Source: Phycisphaerae bacterium
GTDB lineage: Bacteria; Planctomycetota; Phycisphaerae; Phycisphaerales; SM1A02
Direction: 5' to 3'
NCBI GenBank assembly: GCA_018663565.1
Contig: JABJQE010000276.1
Coordinates: 1-14,636, forward strand
DNA: 14,636 bases
How positions within the stretch are numbered: position 1 is the first letter of the stretch; each line of letters begins with the position of its first letter. This document shows positions 6,372 through 14,269 of this stretch, in pieces. The position numbers were made by a program, and so were the translations under genes. The notes beneath the pieces were generated by a model that was given only the letters and a program-made list of their open reading frames with translations, was not told the DNA's origin and ran no database searches.

Positions 6372-9300
6372 TTACCGCCGACAATCGCTTCCGCCGCCAA
6401 GGAGTCGCCCAAGATCTGCCTCGGTCACCTCACCATTGCCATCAAGATCCCATTGGCCGCCACGCTGACCAAGGCTGGAGAGAAGGCCTAAGACAGTCGA
6501 GGCCGCTGCTGGAGCGGTCGCTGCTGGGGCCACAGGTGGCACAATGAGGCTTACTCCTGTCTCCGAAACGCATAGATGGGCATCCTGCTGCCACGGATCA
6601 AGAATCCGTACTTCAGTGAACCCACCCTCAAGGGCTCCGGCCACAATGAGCTCATACCTGCCTGGAGCAAGTGGAGCTGATTCGGGCAAACTGATAATGA
6701 GTACGCCATCAAGCCGTGCGACACCACCCACGACCAGAACATCGTGATCGATCAACGGACGCGAGCCAGCGACCTCAAGGTCCAGAACAGCCCATGGCTG
6801 CTGCAGATAGTCTCCGGTTGTGCTAATGAGACCACCAGAATCTGCCGGCGCGAATCGATCGGCGTTGACGAGCACCACAGGCTCGATTCGCGAAGCTGGC
6901 TCGATCTCATCACCGTCTTCGTCTGGCGCGTCACCAGCGAATCGGGGCGTACCACCCATGCCCCAATTGGCAATCACAAGCAGCAGGTCATCGGTATTGA
7001 CGACACCGTCGCCATTGACATCCGCAGGACACTCACCCGGTGGGCATGAACCCCACGCCGAGATAATGGCCAGGATGTCGTCAGCGTTGATCACACCATC
7101 ACCGTTTACATCGCCCGGCACGCCGTCTGATGGCGCCACCGCGATGAGTTGCACGTCGTCAATATTCCAACCCGAGTACTCCCATGATGCATCAGTCGTA
7201 CCCATGACCCACCGGATGCGAACATCGGCGTGACCATCGGCCAGGGTGGAAAGGTCGTAGGTGAACTCGGACCAACTCGAGTCGACTATTTCGCTCGCGT
7301 TCTCCCAGATCGTTGTGAACGTGCCTCCATCAATGCTTACTCTCACAGACGCGTGGTCATAGGACGGTTGCTCGACATTGAGGTACCGCATAAACCGCAG
7401 TTGTACTTCTGTAAGGTTGCTGCAATCCAACGACTCGGTGGTCAGCGACTCTTCGGGAAGATTGCTCCCATAGTCGCCTAACAGGTTGTATCCCATGACC
7501 GCCACGCCCGTGGCGCCCGTGGTCGGATCAGGAAATCCATGACTACCCCCTGCACCAGTCGGCTGACCAAAGTCCCATTGGCCCTCACGGGCCCACCCCG
7601 GATCTGAATCCATGGGGAATGAGTACACAATCTCTGGACCGTCAGCCACGGTGATGTTCACCATGGCAGCCGCAGACGGGCCGCCATCTGGCGCGGCGCC
7701 GCCGTCATCCGCATGGAAGGAAAAGGAATCAATTCCTTCCCAGCCATTCATCGGCACATAACTCAAGTTGGGATGGGCACTATTTCCAGGCACATAGGGC
7801 AAGTCATCCGGACCAATCGATGCGCCGGTATCGAGATCAACCAATACCTGCGATGGCAACGTGTCAATAATGAATGTCAACATGCCAGGCGGGTTCGGAA
7901 GACCGTCATCACTCCCCGTCAACGTCAACTCAAGGGTCCCGCCAGGGCTCATGGAGAGCGACTGTCCGTGGGCGGTTGGGGGCTGAGGTCCGCAGGCGGA
8001 CCCCATTGCTGATAAATCGGTTGGTTCAAAGTCTGGATCTTGTCCGAGACCCGCGGAAAGACCGACGATGGCATCAGCAAGGTCGATTCCGAGCCAAGAC
8101 ATCTGAATACCACCATCCCACTTCATGATGACCTGGAATGTATTGCTGTTACTCGATGAGTACTCGGGCACGTTCTGCCACGTGACGGCCACGCCGCCTG
8201 AAAGATTCTTCCAACTAATAGTGCCGCCGGCCGATGGATTCAGGTCATCCCACAAGGCACTGATGCGGGCTATACCAAAGTGTGAGGACAGCGACTCTTC
8301 ATATCCCGTATCGGCTGCGCCGAATGTCAGGTTGCCGTTGCTTCCAATGTACAGCGAACTATACGACTCGCCATACAACACAATGCTTTGGTCTGGTGTG
8401 ATCAACGTGGCGTCATCATCGCCAAGTGAGACAGTTGTGCCGCCAGCCGGGTCGACGGGGAGCGTCACGATTGGCTCTGCACAGGCCAGATACCCCTCAA
8501 TGCCGCCACTGACATCAAAACGAATGCTCAGGCCGTCAAGGTCCACGCCACTGGTGAACTGCTCGGTAAAGAAGTCTGGAACATCCGGCGTCGTGAAGGA
8601 CCAACATGATCCGCCATTGTCAAATGTCGACTCGTTGCCGGCTGCGTCAACGAGCGTTACGTCGAAGTAATAGGTCGTTGCATCAATCAACGATCCAAGT
8701 GTGAAGTCGTGCTCTGACACAACACCTTGCCGCTGCACAGACTCATTGAGGGCATCGCAGGCCGTGCCATATCGAACCACTAGCCCTGCCGGCTCAGTTG
8801 GTGTAATCGTGAGATGAACAGAGCGTGGCTGGACGTCAGTAATCAGTACCGCTTCTAAGTCCGGCGCCTCGCCGTCAACAAGTGCGGCCGCCGAAACGTC
8901 AACATTGATATTGCCCTCAGCATCTTCTGCGTCGACATAGACCACCTCAATCGTCGATCCGTGCAAGGCATACAACACGCCAACTGCATCCGTGACCGAG
9001 TGCTGCATGGTTGCTGAGAACGTCGACGCTGCTGGGGCTTCTTCGACCAGAGTCAGCCACTCGCCAACAGGCTCGTCGTCGGATCGCACCAATACGTCAA
9101 TGGTGTCAATGGCAGTGTCGTCAAGGTTGAGATCACAGTCGACCACAGTGACGGACAATTCGCCCTCGAGCGGATAGGCCGCACGGTCAAGGCCGACGAT
9201 GCCGGTGCTCGAGCATGCCACAAGATCTGGCGTCGCCATGATCGAAAATGCCTGTGGGCCAACCGGAACAGCGTAGCCAGCCACCTGCACACGCCACACG

Positions 9301-11243
9301 CCAGCTTGTGGAGACGCGACGGTGACTTGTTCAATATTGTTGAGATGATCTTCGGCCGCCCGAGTCGCTGGGTCCCCAGGGTTGGCCGGATCAATCGCCC
9401 ACGGATACTGGCGTGTGCCATCCGGGGCGAACACCACGAGATCCAAGTCATTCACCAGAGAGGGCAACACAAGCGGCACAGCTGGCTCATCGTCCCACGC
9501 AAGTGTGATCTGCAGTTGTTCGTCACCGGCATACGTAATGACGAGAAACTCAAACGTCTCGCCCGATGATACTTCCGCTTCGAGGTGCGAATCACCCCGA
9601 AGATGCTCAACGGCGGCCTTCGTTCGAATGCTGCCATAGCCATACTGAAGATCTGGTCCGGCATTCCCAAGATCTGCAGCGGTATGTGCAAGTAGCGCCT
9701 TGAGCGTGCTATTGGCCATATCCGCGCGTTCCGGATACTGAGCACGCCAGTCCTGAATAAGCAACGCGCCGATGCCGCACGCCGTTGGCGAGGCCATTGA
9801 CGTGCCGCACATCGTGGTGTAGCCACCACTGCTCGAACAACTTGTCACGCCGCCATCGTCGCCGCTTTCGCACCCCGCAGTCGAAATGTCTGGTTTGATT
9901 CGACCATCATCACATGGCCCCCAACTGCTAAATGAGGTCATAGACTCATCATTGCTGTTGAGCGCGCCAATGGTGATGTGATTCTTGGCGCAAGCGGGAG
10001 GGGCAGTCGTGAAGTACAAATCGCCGCATCGAGAGGTTTGTCGCTCATTACCGTTGGCCCACATGATGCGGATCGGCCCGCCAAGGTCACCGCGGACAAC
10101 CGAATCAATCACGCTACTAGTAACGCCATAGTCGCCCGTCCACTCGCACGGAAACCCGTTTGTAGCCGTGTTGGTGCCGATTGAGTTGTTCGCAATGACG
10201 GCTCCGAACTGATTGATGGCTTCGCCATAGTCCGCCTCGAGGTCACCTGGATCGGTGTACAAGAAGCCCTCTGCAAGGCCGCCTTCCATTTCAAACCCGT
10301 ACGACTCGATCGTGACCGCGGGGGCCATGCCGACATACAAGCCGCTACTTCCGCTGCCGTCGCCCCCAATAGTGCCTGCCACGTGCGTGGCGTGATTGCT
10401 CAGTCCACTGGTATCTCGCGTCGTGTGACGTCCGCCGAAATCGCCGTGCCCCGAGAAGCCGTATCCGCCGTCGTAGACCATGACGACCACCCCTTCGCCG
10501 TCAAGTCCGTATGGGGCTGCCTGCACTTCGTCGACCTGCGTCACGACGCGATTAGAGTTGTTGAGTTCCTCAAACTGTGGCAACCCCGGCTCGATCCACA
10601 ATACCCGTGAATCGCTCGCGAGCGGCTCAATAGTTGACATCGGTTGCCGCACAACAAGGCCGTGCACAGTTTCGAGTGTTGAGAGCACCTTCGCATCGAG
10701 AATCTCGATGTCGGCGGCGAGTGCGGCAAGATCTTCATCGCGGTGCGCGAGAATGTACGTCACGACACGCGGGTCGGCCGACTCTTGCAGCTCTTGAAGC
10801 AAATCATTGACGGAAAACCCACGACCAGCTGCCACTGCCAGGCGGGCATTGCGATCAATCGTCCAATCTGGGACGCCACCCGCCGCGAGAAATGGGTGCA
10901 TCTTCCATGCTGCTTCGATTGGCCCAACCCATGAAATTGCTTCAAGGGCAAGCGGAGACACGGCGGCTTTGTCATGCAGCGTCACGATCCATACCGATCC
11001 GCCGAGGCTCGTCAGCAGATCAACCCCAGCCTCTTCAAGTTCACCCGAGGTTGCGACCATGGGCTGGGCAAACGCCACTATGGCATGCGTATCATCGACA
11101 CGCCACGAGAGCCGGGTCAATTCACCCCTGCACTCGGCAGGCGTCATCGCCGGCACAGTGACATCACCACCGCGAAGTGGAATGGTGTGCTCGATAGAAC
11201 CCATCGCGGCAATGGCCGCGGACGCGATAAGCAATAGGGACAT
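6372..11243 (-). CDS. Giant secreted KP-43-like subtilisin (S8) protease with dockerin
   Basis: 1623 aa, probably exported and extracellular. It starts at ATG 11243, preceded at 6 nt by AGAGGAG (11250-11256); the open frame to a TTG at 11279 has no ribosome site. A short hydrophobic signal (MSLLLIASAAIAAMG) is followed by a propeptide of about 220 residues. The S8 catalytic domain spans about 235-550: Asp258 in VYDGG, His284 in NHATHVAG, oxyanion Asn399 in ANGNE and Ser482 in CGTSMASP. Residues about 550-670 match the beta-domain that follows the catalytic unit in KP-43-type proteases (LVNDLDLVVFAPDG, GPQAFSI). Then come an FnIII-like module (791-885), a nidogen-like beta module (about 940-1080), a cadherin/Ig-like module (1086-1201), a MAM/jelly-roll-like module (1204-1368) and a dockerin (1376-1428, Ca loops DVNGDGVINADD and DVNGDGVVNTDD). 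A C-terminal beta module (about 1472-1548) precedes a third EF-hand loop, DLDGNGEVTEAD (1599-1610). It likely degrades extracellular protein. Confidence 0.9.
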   Translation of the reverse strand: MSLLLIASAAIAAMGSIEHTIPLRGGDVTVPAMTPAECRGELTRLSWRVDDTHAIVAFAQPMVATSGELEEAGVDLLTSLGGSVWIVTLHDKAAVSPLALEAISWVGPIEAAWKMHPFLAAGGVPDWTIDRNARLAVAAGRGFSVNDLLQELQESADPRVVTYILAHRDEDLAALAADIEILDAKVLSTLETVHGLVVRQPMSTIEPLASDSRVLWIEPGLPQFEELNNSNRVVTQVDEVQAAPYGLDGEGVVVMVYDGGYGFSGHGDFGGRHTTRDTSGLSNHATHVAGTIGGDGSGSSGLYVGMAPAVTIESYGFEMEGGLAEGFLYTDPGDLEADYGEAINQFGAVIANNSIGTNTATNGFPCEWTGDYGVTSSVIDSVVRGDLGGPIRIMWANGNERQTSRCGDLYFTTAPPACAKNHITIGALNSNDESMTSFSSWGPCDDGRIKPDISTAGCESGDDGGVTSCSSSGGYTTMCGTSMASPTACGIGALLIQDWRAQYPERADMANSTLKALLAHTAADLGNAGPDLQYGYGSIRTKAAVEHLRGDSHLEAEVSSGETFEFLVITYAGDEQLQITLAWDDEPAVPLVLPSLVNDLDLVVFAPDGTRQYPWAIDPANPGDPATRAAEDHLNNIEQVTVASPQAGVWRVQVAGYAVPVGPQAFSIMATPDLVACSSTGIVGLDRAAYPLEGELSVTVVDCDLNLDDTAIDTIDVLVRSDDEPVGEWLTLVEEAPAASTFSATMQHSVTDAVGVLYALHGSTIEVVYVDAEDAEGNINVDVSAAALVDGEAPDLEAVLITDVQPRSVHLTITPTEPAGLVVRYGTACDALNESVQRQGVVSEHDFTLGSLIDATTYYFDVTLVDAAGNESTFDNGGSCWSFTTPDVPDFFTEQFTSGVDLDGLSIRFDVSGGIEGYLACAEPIVTLPVDPAGGTTVSLGDDDATLITPDQSIVLYGESYSSLYIGSNGNLTFGAADTGYEESLSSHFGIARISALWDDLNPSAGGTISWKNLSGGVAVTWQNVPEYSSSNSNTFQVIMKWDGGIQMSWLGIDLADAIVGLSAGLGQDPDFEPTDLSAMGSACGPQPPTAHGQSLSMSPGGTLELTLTGSDDGLPNPPGMLTFIIDTLPSQVLVDLDTGASIGPDDLPYVPGNSAHPNLSYVPMNGWEGIDSFSFHADDGGAAPDGGPSAAAMVNITVADGPEIVYSFPMDSDPGWAREGQWDFGQPTGAGGSHGFPDPTTGATGVAVMGYNLLGDYGSNLPEESLTTESLDCSNLTEVQLRFMRYLNVEQPSYDHASVRVSIDGGTFTTIWENASEIVDSSWSEFTYDLSTLADGHADVRIRWVMGTTDASWEYSGWNIDDVQLIAVAPSDGVPGDVNGDGVINADDILAIISAWGSCPPGECPADVNGDGVVNTDDLLLVIANWGMGGTPRFAGDAPDEDGDEIEPASRIEPVVLVNADRFAPADSGGLISTTGDYLQQPWAVLDLEVAGSRPLIDHDVLVVGGVARLDGVLIISLPESAPLAPGRYELIVAGALEGGFTEVRILDPWQQDAHLCVSETGVSLIVPPVAPAATAPAAASTVLGLLSSLGQRGGQWDLDGNGEVTEADLGRLLGGGSDCRR

Positions 11244-11249
11244 GTACAA

Positions 11250-11256
11250 CTCCTCT
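11250..11256 (-). promoter_or_regulatory. Ribosome binding site that fixes the protease start
   Basis: AGAGGAG on the minus strand, 6 nt before ATG 11243. This is the strongest evidence for starting the protease at MSLLL rather than at the TTG 36 nt further upstream, which would add a charged extension before the hydrophobic core. Confidence 0.7.
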
Positions 11257-11369
11257 GAGAACTTCTCTCGAATCCTCAAGGTAGGTCAAGACGTGCCTCT
11301 AGGCGAGTCAAATGCGGGGATTTGCCGTCCGTAGCAGAACTCTAATGGCGATGACACGGCGAGGATGCG

Positions 11370-11627
11370 CTAGTGACGAACCCGAACAAAAATCCACATT
11401 GCGCTTGTGAGGAGCACGACAGGCACTCCAATACCCACAAACATCGCAACAAAGGGGTTCTTACCCGCCCACTCGGCCGCATACAGGCCTGTTGAGGGGG
11501 AAACGCCGGGCACAAGCAGTACCGCTGGAGCGTCTACGTTGGTCCCCCACTGACAACTCACCAGTGTTAGCGCAACGGCCACCGCAACCAAGATCACCCC
11601 AATACAAATACGCAACGCCGCATGCAT
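11370..11627 (-). CDS. Small two-pass membrane protein of unknown function
   Basis: 85 aa, starting MHAALRICIGVILVAVAVALTL. The first hydrophobic segment (about 6-25) ends in LTLVSCQWG. This could be a lipobox (LVSC) with a lipidated Cys26, or simply the end of a transmembrane helix. A polar loop (residues about 27-57) leads to a second hydrophobic helix at about 59-80, and the protein ends in FVRVRH. It begins 24 bp after the sigma factor stop on the same strand and is probably in the same transcript. No clear Shine-Dalgarno site precedes ATG 11627. No family was recognised. The signal/helix pattern makes a real gene more likely than not. Confidence 0.58.
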   Translation of the reverse strand: MHAALRICIGVILVAVAVALTLVSCQWGTNVDAPAVLLVPGVSPSTGLYAAEWAGKNPFVAMFVGIGVPVVLLTSAMWIFVRVRH

Positions 11628-11651
11628 ACGCAGAGTATGACACAGCCAGCC

Positions 11652-12536
11652 TCAACCGGCGAACGACAACAGTCGGTCCGGCGTGAGATCCACTCGCGCC
11701 CGAAGCCGCTTCAGAATAGAATCGAGCCGCTGGGATACACGCGATTCGCTGCAACCAAGCGCCACGCCGACCTCTTTCATCGTCAAGGATTCGTAGTAAT
11801 AGAGCGACACGATCATGCGATCAATTGGCTCGAGATCACGCGTAATCCAACGGCGAAGGTCCCCACGTTGTGACGCCTGCGATGGGCTCGTGCCGCACCG
11901 CTCAGGGAGCGACACCGGGTCGTCTTCGCCTCCAGCCGAAACGGTAGAGATTGTGACGACTACCGGGGGGGCATCTTCGCCCACAACCCGCTTGAATTCC
12001 TCCTCAGGAAGGTTGAGCCGCTCTTGCAGTTCAGCCCGGTCGGGCACCCGGCCATGCACCGCCCGAAATCGCTCAACCACTTGCTGCACCAACTTGGCCC
12101 GCCGCCGCATCAATCGCGGAACGTGGTCCAGTGATCGCAGCCAATCTCGCATCGAACCCGTAATGCGTTGTGAACTAAAGGTTTCAAATCGGATGCCTCG
12201 TGCAGGGTCGAAGCGTTTCATAGCATCAACCAAGCCGAGGTAGCCCTGTTGAACCAAATCATCGACATCAACATGATTGGGGAGTGTGGCCCGCATCCGC
12301 TCAGCGATCTTGCGGACATGGCCGGCCATGTAGTGCTCAACCAGTGCTGCCCCGGCGTGGGGACATTGTCTCTGCACCCAGGCAGCCCAATACTCTTGCA
12401 CGCCCGCCGGGATCGGCTGCCGTGCCTTTCGGTTCTGTGTTGTGACCCGGGGCCTGGCCGTATCCCGACCGTGTCGTGGGATATGGGGTCGTTCAGCACC
12501 CTCAGCGAGGGTGTCGCGCAGTGCAGAAATACTCAT
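11652..12536 (-). CDS. FliA/WhiG-type (sigma-28 class) alternative RNA polymerase sigma factor
   Basis: 294 aa. Region 2 is at about 65-136 (VEHYMAGHVRKIAERM, then VDVDDLVQQGYLGLVDAMKRFDP and FETFSSQRITGSMRDWLRS), region 3 at about 140-185 (HVPRLMRRRAKLVQQ, VPDRAELQERLNL), and region 4 at about 236-283 with the HTH LTMKEVGVALGCSESRVSQRL. This three-region layout with a RGxRFETFxxxRIxGxMRDxLR signature is that of FliA/WhiG sigma factors, which direct RNA polymerase to motility or developmental promoters. An Arg-rich N-terminal extension of about 45 residues precedes region 2. The start is ATG 12536, with AAGGA (12544-12548) 7 nt upstream; the longer frame to 12746 has no support. No flagellar genes or FlgM-like anti-sigma protein lie nearby, so it looks like an orphan. 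Confidence 0.92.
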   Translation of the reverse strand: MSISALRDTLAEGAERPHIPRHGRDTARPRVTTQNRKARQPIPAGVQEYWAAWVQRQCPHAGAALVEHYMAGHVRKIAERMRATLPNHVDVDDLVQQGYLGLVDAMKRFDPARGIRFETFSSQRITGSMRDWLRSLDHVPRLMRRRAKLVQQVVERFRAVHGRVPDRAELQERLNLPEEEFKRVVGEDAPPVVVTISTVSAGGEDDPVSLPERCGTSPSQASQRGDLRRWITRDLEPIDRMIVSLYYYESLTMKEVGVALGCSESRVSQRLDSILKRLRARVDLTPDRLLSFAG

Positions 12537-12742
12537 AGAGCCATCCTTGGTCTCGTCGCTTCTGTTCTCGAGAAGGCCACGCCGTCCATAGCGTTGCCCA
12601 ACAAATACCATCGGAATGCCACGCCACCAAGCAGAAGGTCCGCACTTCATTACAAACAACATGGTGTGTCGGCATGAGGGGCCATTCTTTATCGGACTTT
12701 TATGGTCCGAGAATGAGCGAGGGCGAGCAGATAGCAAAGGGG
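12537..12742. other. 206-bp non-coding gap upstream of the sigma factor
   Basis: It holds the sigma factor ribosome site at 12544-12548 and a small hairpin (TCGGAC at 12692-12697 with GTCCGA at 12705-12710, 7-nt loop) soon after the 78-aa gene. The hairpin has no T run, so it is not a good intrinsic terminator. No consensus sigma-70 or sigma-28 promoter stands out. The open frame that continues through it from the sigma gene looks non-coding. Confidence 0.4.
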
Positions 12743-12979
12743 TCAAAGCCGCGGAATAACAATCTGCACAAAGGCCCCAAGAAGAATGGCAAGCCCGGCC
12801 AAGCCGCCCACCATGAGTACGGACATCATGATGACCTGCTGGCCCCAGGAACGCCCCTCAGGTATCCATAGGGCCTTGTAGACCATAGCGACACCGATAA
12901 CGAGTGGGATGCACAACAGGTACCACAGGCTGACGAGTTCAGGAACTGGCTGCAGGAATGGGATCCAAGCGAGGGTCAT
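12743..12979 (-). CDS. Small two-pass membrane protein coupled to the upstream gene
   Basis: 78 aa with two hydrophobic segments, roughly 16-36 (LVSLWYLLCIPLVIGVAMVY) and 48-75 (VIMMSVLMVGGLAGLAILLGAF), joined by KALWIPEGRSWGQQ. The gene starts inside the end of the upstream gene: TGATG, sharing one base at 12979. A strong AAGGAGA (12989-12995) lies 9 nt upstream within the preceding coding region. That arrangement strongly supports a real, translationally coupled protein, perhaps a partner of the 150-aa membrane protein. The family was not recognised and no catalytic residues are apparent. Confidence 0.78.
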   Translation of the reverse strand: MTLAWIPFLQPVPELVSLWYLLCIPLVIGVAMVYKALWIPEGRSWGQQVIMMSVLMVGGLAGLAILLGAFVQIVIPRL

Positions 12980-13431
12980 CAGGCTGGATCTCCTTCGCGA
13001 CGGGCGTACCGCTCGTCACGCCTCGCTGGATAGAGGGCATCCAGAATCACAACCACATTGAGCAAGCCAGCAAGCGCGATAAAGAGCGTCCCAACCGAGT
13101 TCACATGACCCAAACTCCGCCATGCAATCTGATCAGCAGGGGGCAGTTCCTTCACATACTTCTGATTGATCACGTCAACACCAAGAACAACCGGGCCGGC
13201 ACAGGCTTGGGCCATGAACCAAAGATTGTCATTCTTTGAATCCACGGTATCGACGCCACCGATAAACAAGCCCCCAAAGATCAACAAGGCCATGCCAGCG
13301 AAGATACGAATACCCCGAACACGCTGGCCCAAAACGTAATGACCGAGCCCAGGCACAACCCACGCCAGTATTCCCGCCAGGGGCTGGAAAGTACGCACAT
13401 CAGCGGATGTATCAGTGTCGTGTGAGGTCAT
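12979..13431 (-). CDS. Multi-pass membrane protein, planctomycete conserved hypothetical
   Basis: 150 aa when started at ATG 13431 (MTSHDTDTSADVRTFQPLAG). Hydrophobic segments lie near residues 18-35 (GILAWVVPGLGHYVLGQ), 41-58, 71-85 and 115-134. The opening AWVVPGLGHYVLGQRVRGI resembles the start of small planctomycete membrane proteins of the DUF6677 sort, in which a PGLGH(F/Y)YLG turn is typical; that assignment is from memory and uncertain. The loop LPPADQIAWRSLGHVNSVGTLF is polar and His-containing. A longer open frame to 13581 runs into the divergent gene region and lacks a ribosome site. The role is unknown; coupling to the 78-aa gene suggests a two-subunit membrane unit. Confidence 0.72.
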   Translation of the reverse strand: MTSHDTDTSADVRTFQPLAGILAWVVPGLGHYVLGQRVRGIRIFAGMALLIFGGLFIGGVDTVDSKNDNLWFMAQACAGPVVLGVDVINQKYVKELPPADQIAWRSLGHVNSVGTLFIALAGLLNVVVILDALYPARRDERYARREGDPA

Positions 13432-13582
13432 GTGGGTTATTCGGGTTGTGAGGAGACCGAATGGGCTTCCTCCGCGTACTTCGCAACTCGTCTTCAAGGA
13501 TTGCTTCAGTCGGTCCATACCTAGACCGATGGCCCATAGTAGCGATCTAGACCACGAACGCCCCCCCCATGGAGTTTCCAAA
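13432..13582. promoter_or_regulatory. Divergent intergenic region with inverted repeat
   Basis: 151 bp between two divergent starts. It contains TCGGTC (13510-13515) and GACCGA (13524-13529), perfect 6-bp arms separated by 8 bp, and another GACCGA at 13455-13460, also followed by ATGGG-like bases. These could form an operator controlling one or both genes. A run of eight C (13561-13568) lies just before the ribosome site GGAG (13571-13574) of the plus-strand gene. No clear promoter hexamers were found. Confidence 0.35.
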
Positions 13583-13996
13583 ATGAGTACCCAATCATCT
13601 GCCGATCATCAACTGAGAGCCCCGAATCCACTGAGCGTCCTTGACCGACGTTCTGGCGTTGATCGTCGTGACCTTCAAGACGCAAGTGAAACCAATCTCG
13701 AACGACGCCGTGGACCCGGCCGTCGCCGTACGGACTTTCTCCGCGCTGCCGAAGAAGGTGAGATGACCGCTGAGCAATTCTTGTTCATCCAGGCCATCGA
13801 CGCCTTCAAACGCGTCAATGGCAAGACATTCCCAACGTGGACTGATGTGCTCGAGGTCGTTCGCAAGCTTGGTTATCGCAAGACGATGCCAACCGAGCTC
13901 AATCTCTCGAGTGATTGCAAAGACTGGACCGAGCCGGCCGACGCAGACAGTGGCGTCAATCGCTGCTCAGCGCTCGCTGACGAGGACGCGGCCTGA
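13583..13996 (+). CDS. Conserved protein with Arg-rich N terminus, function unknown
   Basis: 137 aa. Residues 1-50 contain two Arg-rich motifs, LDRRSGVDRRD (20-30) and ERRRGPGRRRTDF (40-52), resembling the basic lead-in seen before PilZ-like and other small cytoplasmic domains. Residues about 58-105 form a compact helical module, GEMTAEQFLFIQAIDAFK then VNGKTFPTWTDVLEVVRKLGYRK, a pattern I associate with small conserved planctomycete proteins and that looks like a helix-turn-helix-type fold. The tail is acidic (DSGVNRCSALADEDAA). The start is ATG 13583 with GGAG 8 nt upstream; the frame extends further 5' without support. A nucleic-acid-binding role is plausible from the charge but not shown. 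It converges on the ferredoxin gene. Confidence 0.75.
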   Translation: MSTQSSADHQLRAPNPLSVLDRRSGVDRRDLQDASETNLERRRGPGRRRTDFLRAAEEGEMTAEQFLFIQAIDAFKRVNGKTFPTWTDVLEVVRKLGYRKTMPTELNLSSDCKDWTEPADADSGVNRCSALADEDAA

Positions 13997-14008
13997 GCAG
14001 AGGCATCC

Positions 14009-14269
14009 TTACTCGAAGTAGTCCGCATTGATCTGAATATATTTCGTCCACTCTTCCGGCAAATCTTCCTCTGGGAAGATGGCCTGAACGGGACATTCAT
14101 CGACGCAGAGACCGCAGTCAATGCACGTCTCTGGGTCGATGTACAACATCTCCGCAGGCTCGTAGTCAGCAGGAGCATCCTTCGTGGGATGAATGCAATC
14201 CACGGGACAGACGTCGACACACGCAGTGTCTTTGGTTCCGATGCAAGGTTCTGCGATGATGTGCGTCAT
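14009..14269 (-). CDS. fdxA: Seven-iron ferredoxin ([3Fe-4S][4Fe-4S])
   Basis: 86 aa, a small soluble electron carrier. Cysteines lie at 9, 17, 21, 25, 49, 52, 55 and 59. By analogy with Azotobacter FdI and Thermus ferredoxin, Cys9, Cys17 and Cys59 would hold a [3Fe-4S] cluster, and Cys21, Cys49, Cys52 and Cys55 a [4Fe-4S] cluster, with Cys25 free. The position of the otherwise conserved second cysteine is Thr12 (CIGTKDTAC), as is usual in the Thermus-like group (CIGxKD). The C-terminal EEDLPEEWTKYIQINADYF is also typical of this group. ATG 14269 has GAAGGAG (14280-14286) 10 nt upstream. It is convergent with the 137-aa gene (12-bp gap) and separated from the upstream H1-like gene by a strong terminator. 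The redox partner is unknown. Confidence 0.93.
   Translation of the reverse strand: MTHIIAEPCIGTKDTACVDVCPVDCIHPTKDAPADYEPAEMLYIDPETCIDCGLCVDECPVQAIFPEEDLPEEWTKYIQINADYFE

Noticed and set aside
7000..7120. Dockerin as a sign of a cellulosome
   Set aside because: Dockerin-like Ca loops are common in planctomycete exoproteins without cohesin scaffolds, and no cohesin or glycoside hydrolase is in this window.
8125..8670. 181-aa plus-strand frame inside the protease
   Set aside because: It is antisense to recognisable beta modules of the protease, with no ribosome site or family resemblance.
12692..12710. Hairpin downstream of the 78-aa gene
   Set aside because: A 6-bp stem with a 7-nt loop and no T run; too weak to call as a terminator.
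12537..12746. 70-residue N-terminal extension of the sigma factor
   Set aside because: It does not resemble any sigma region, and ATG 12536 has a well-placed AAGGA; the upstream stretch looks non-coding.
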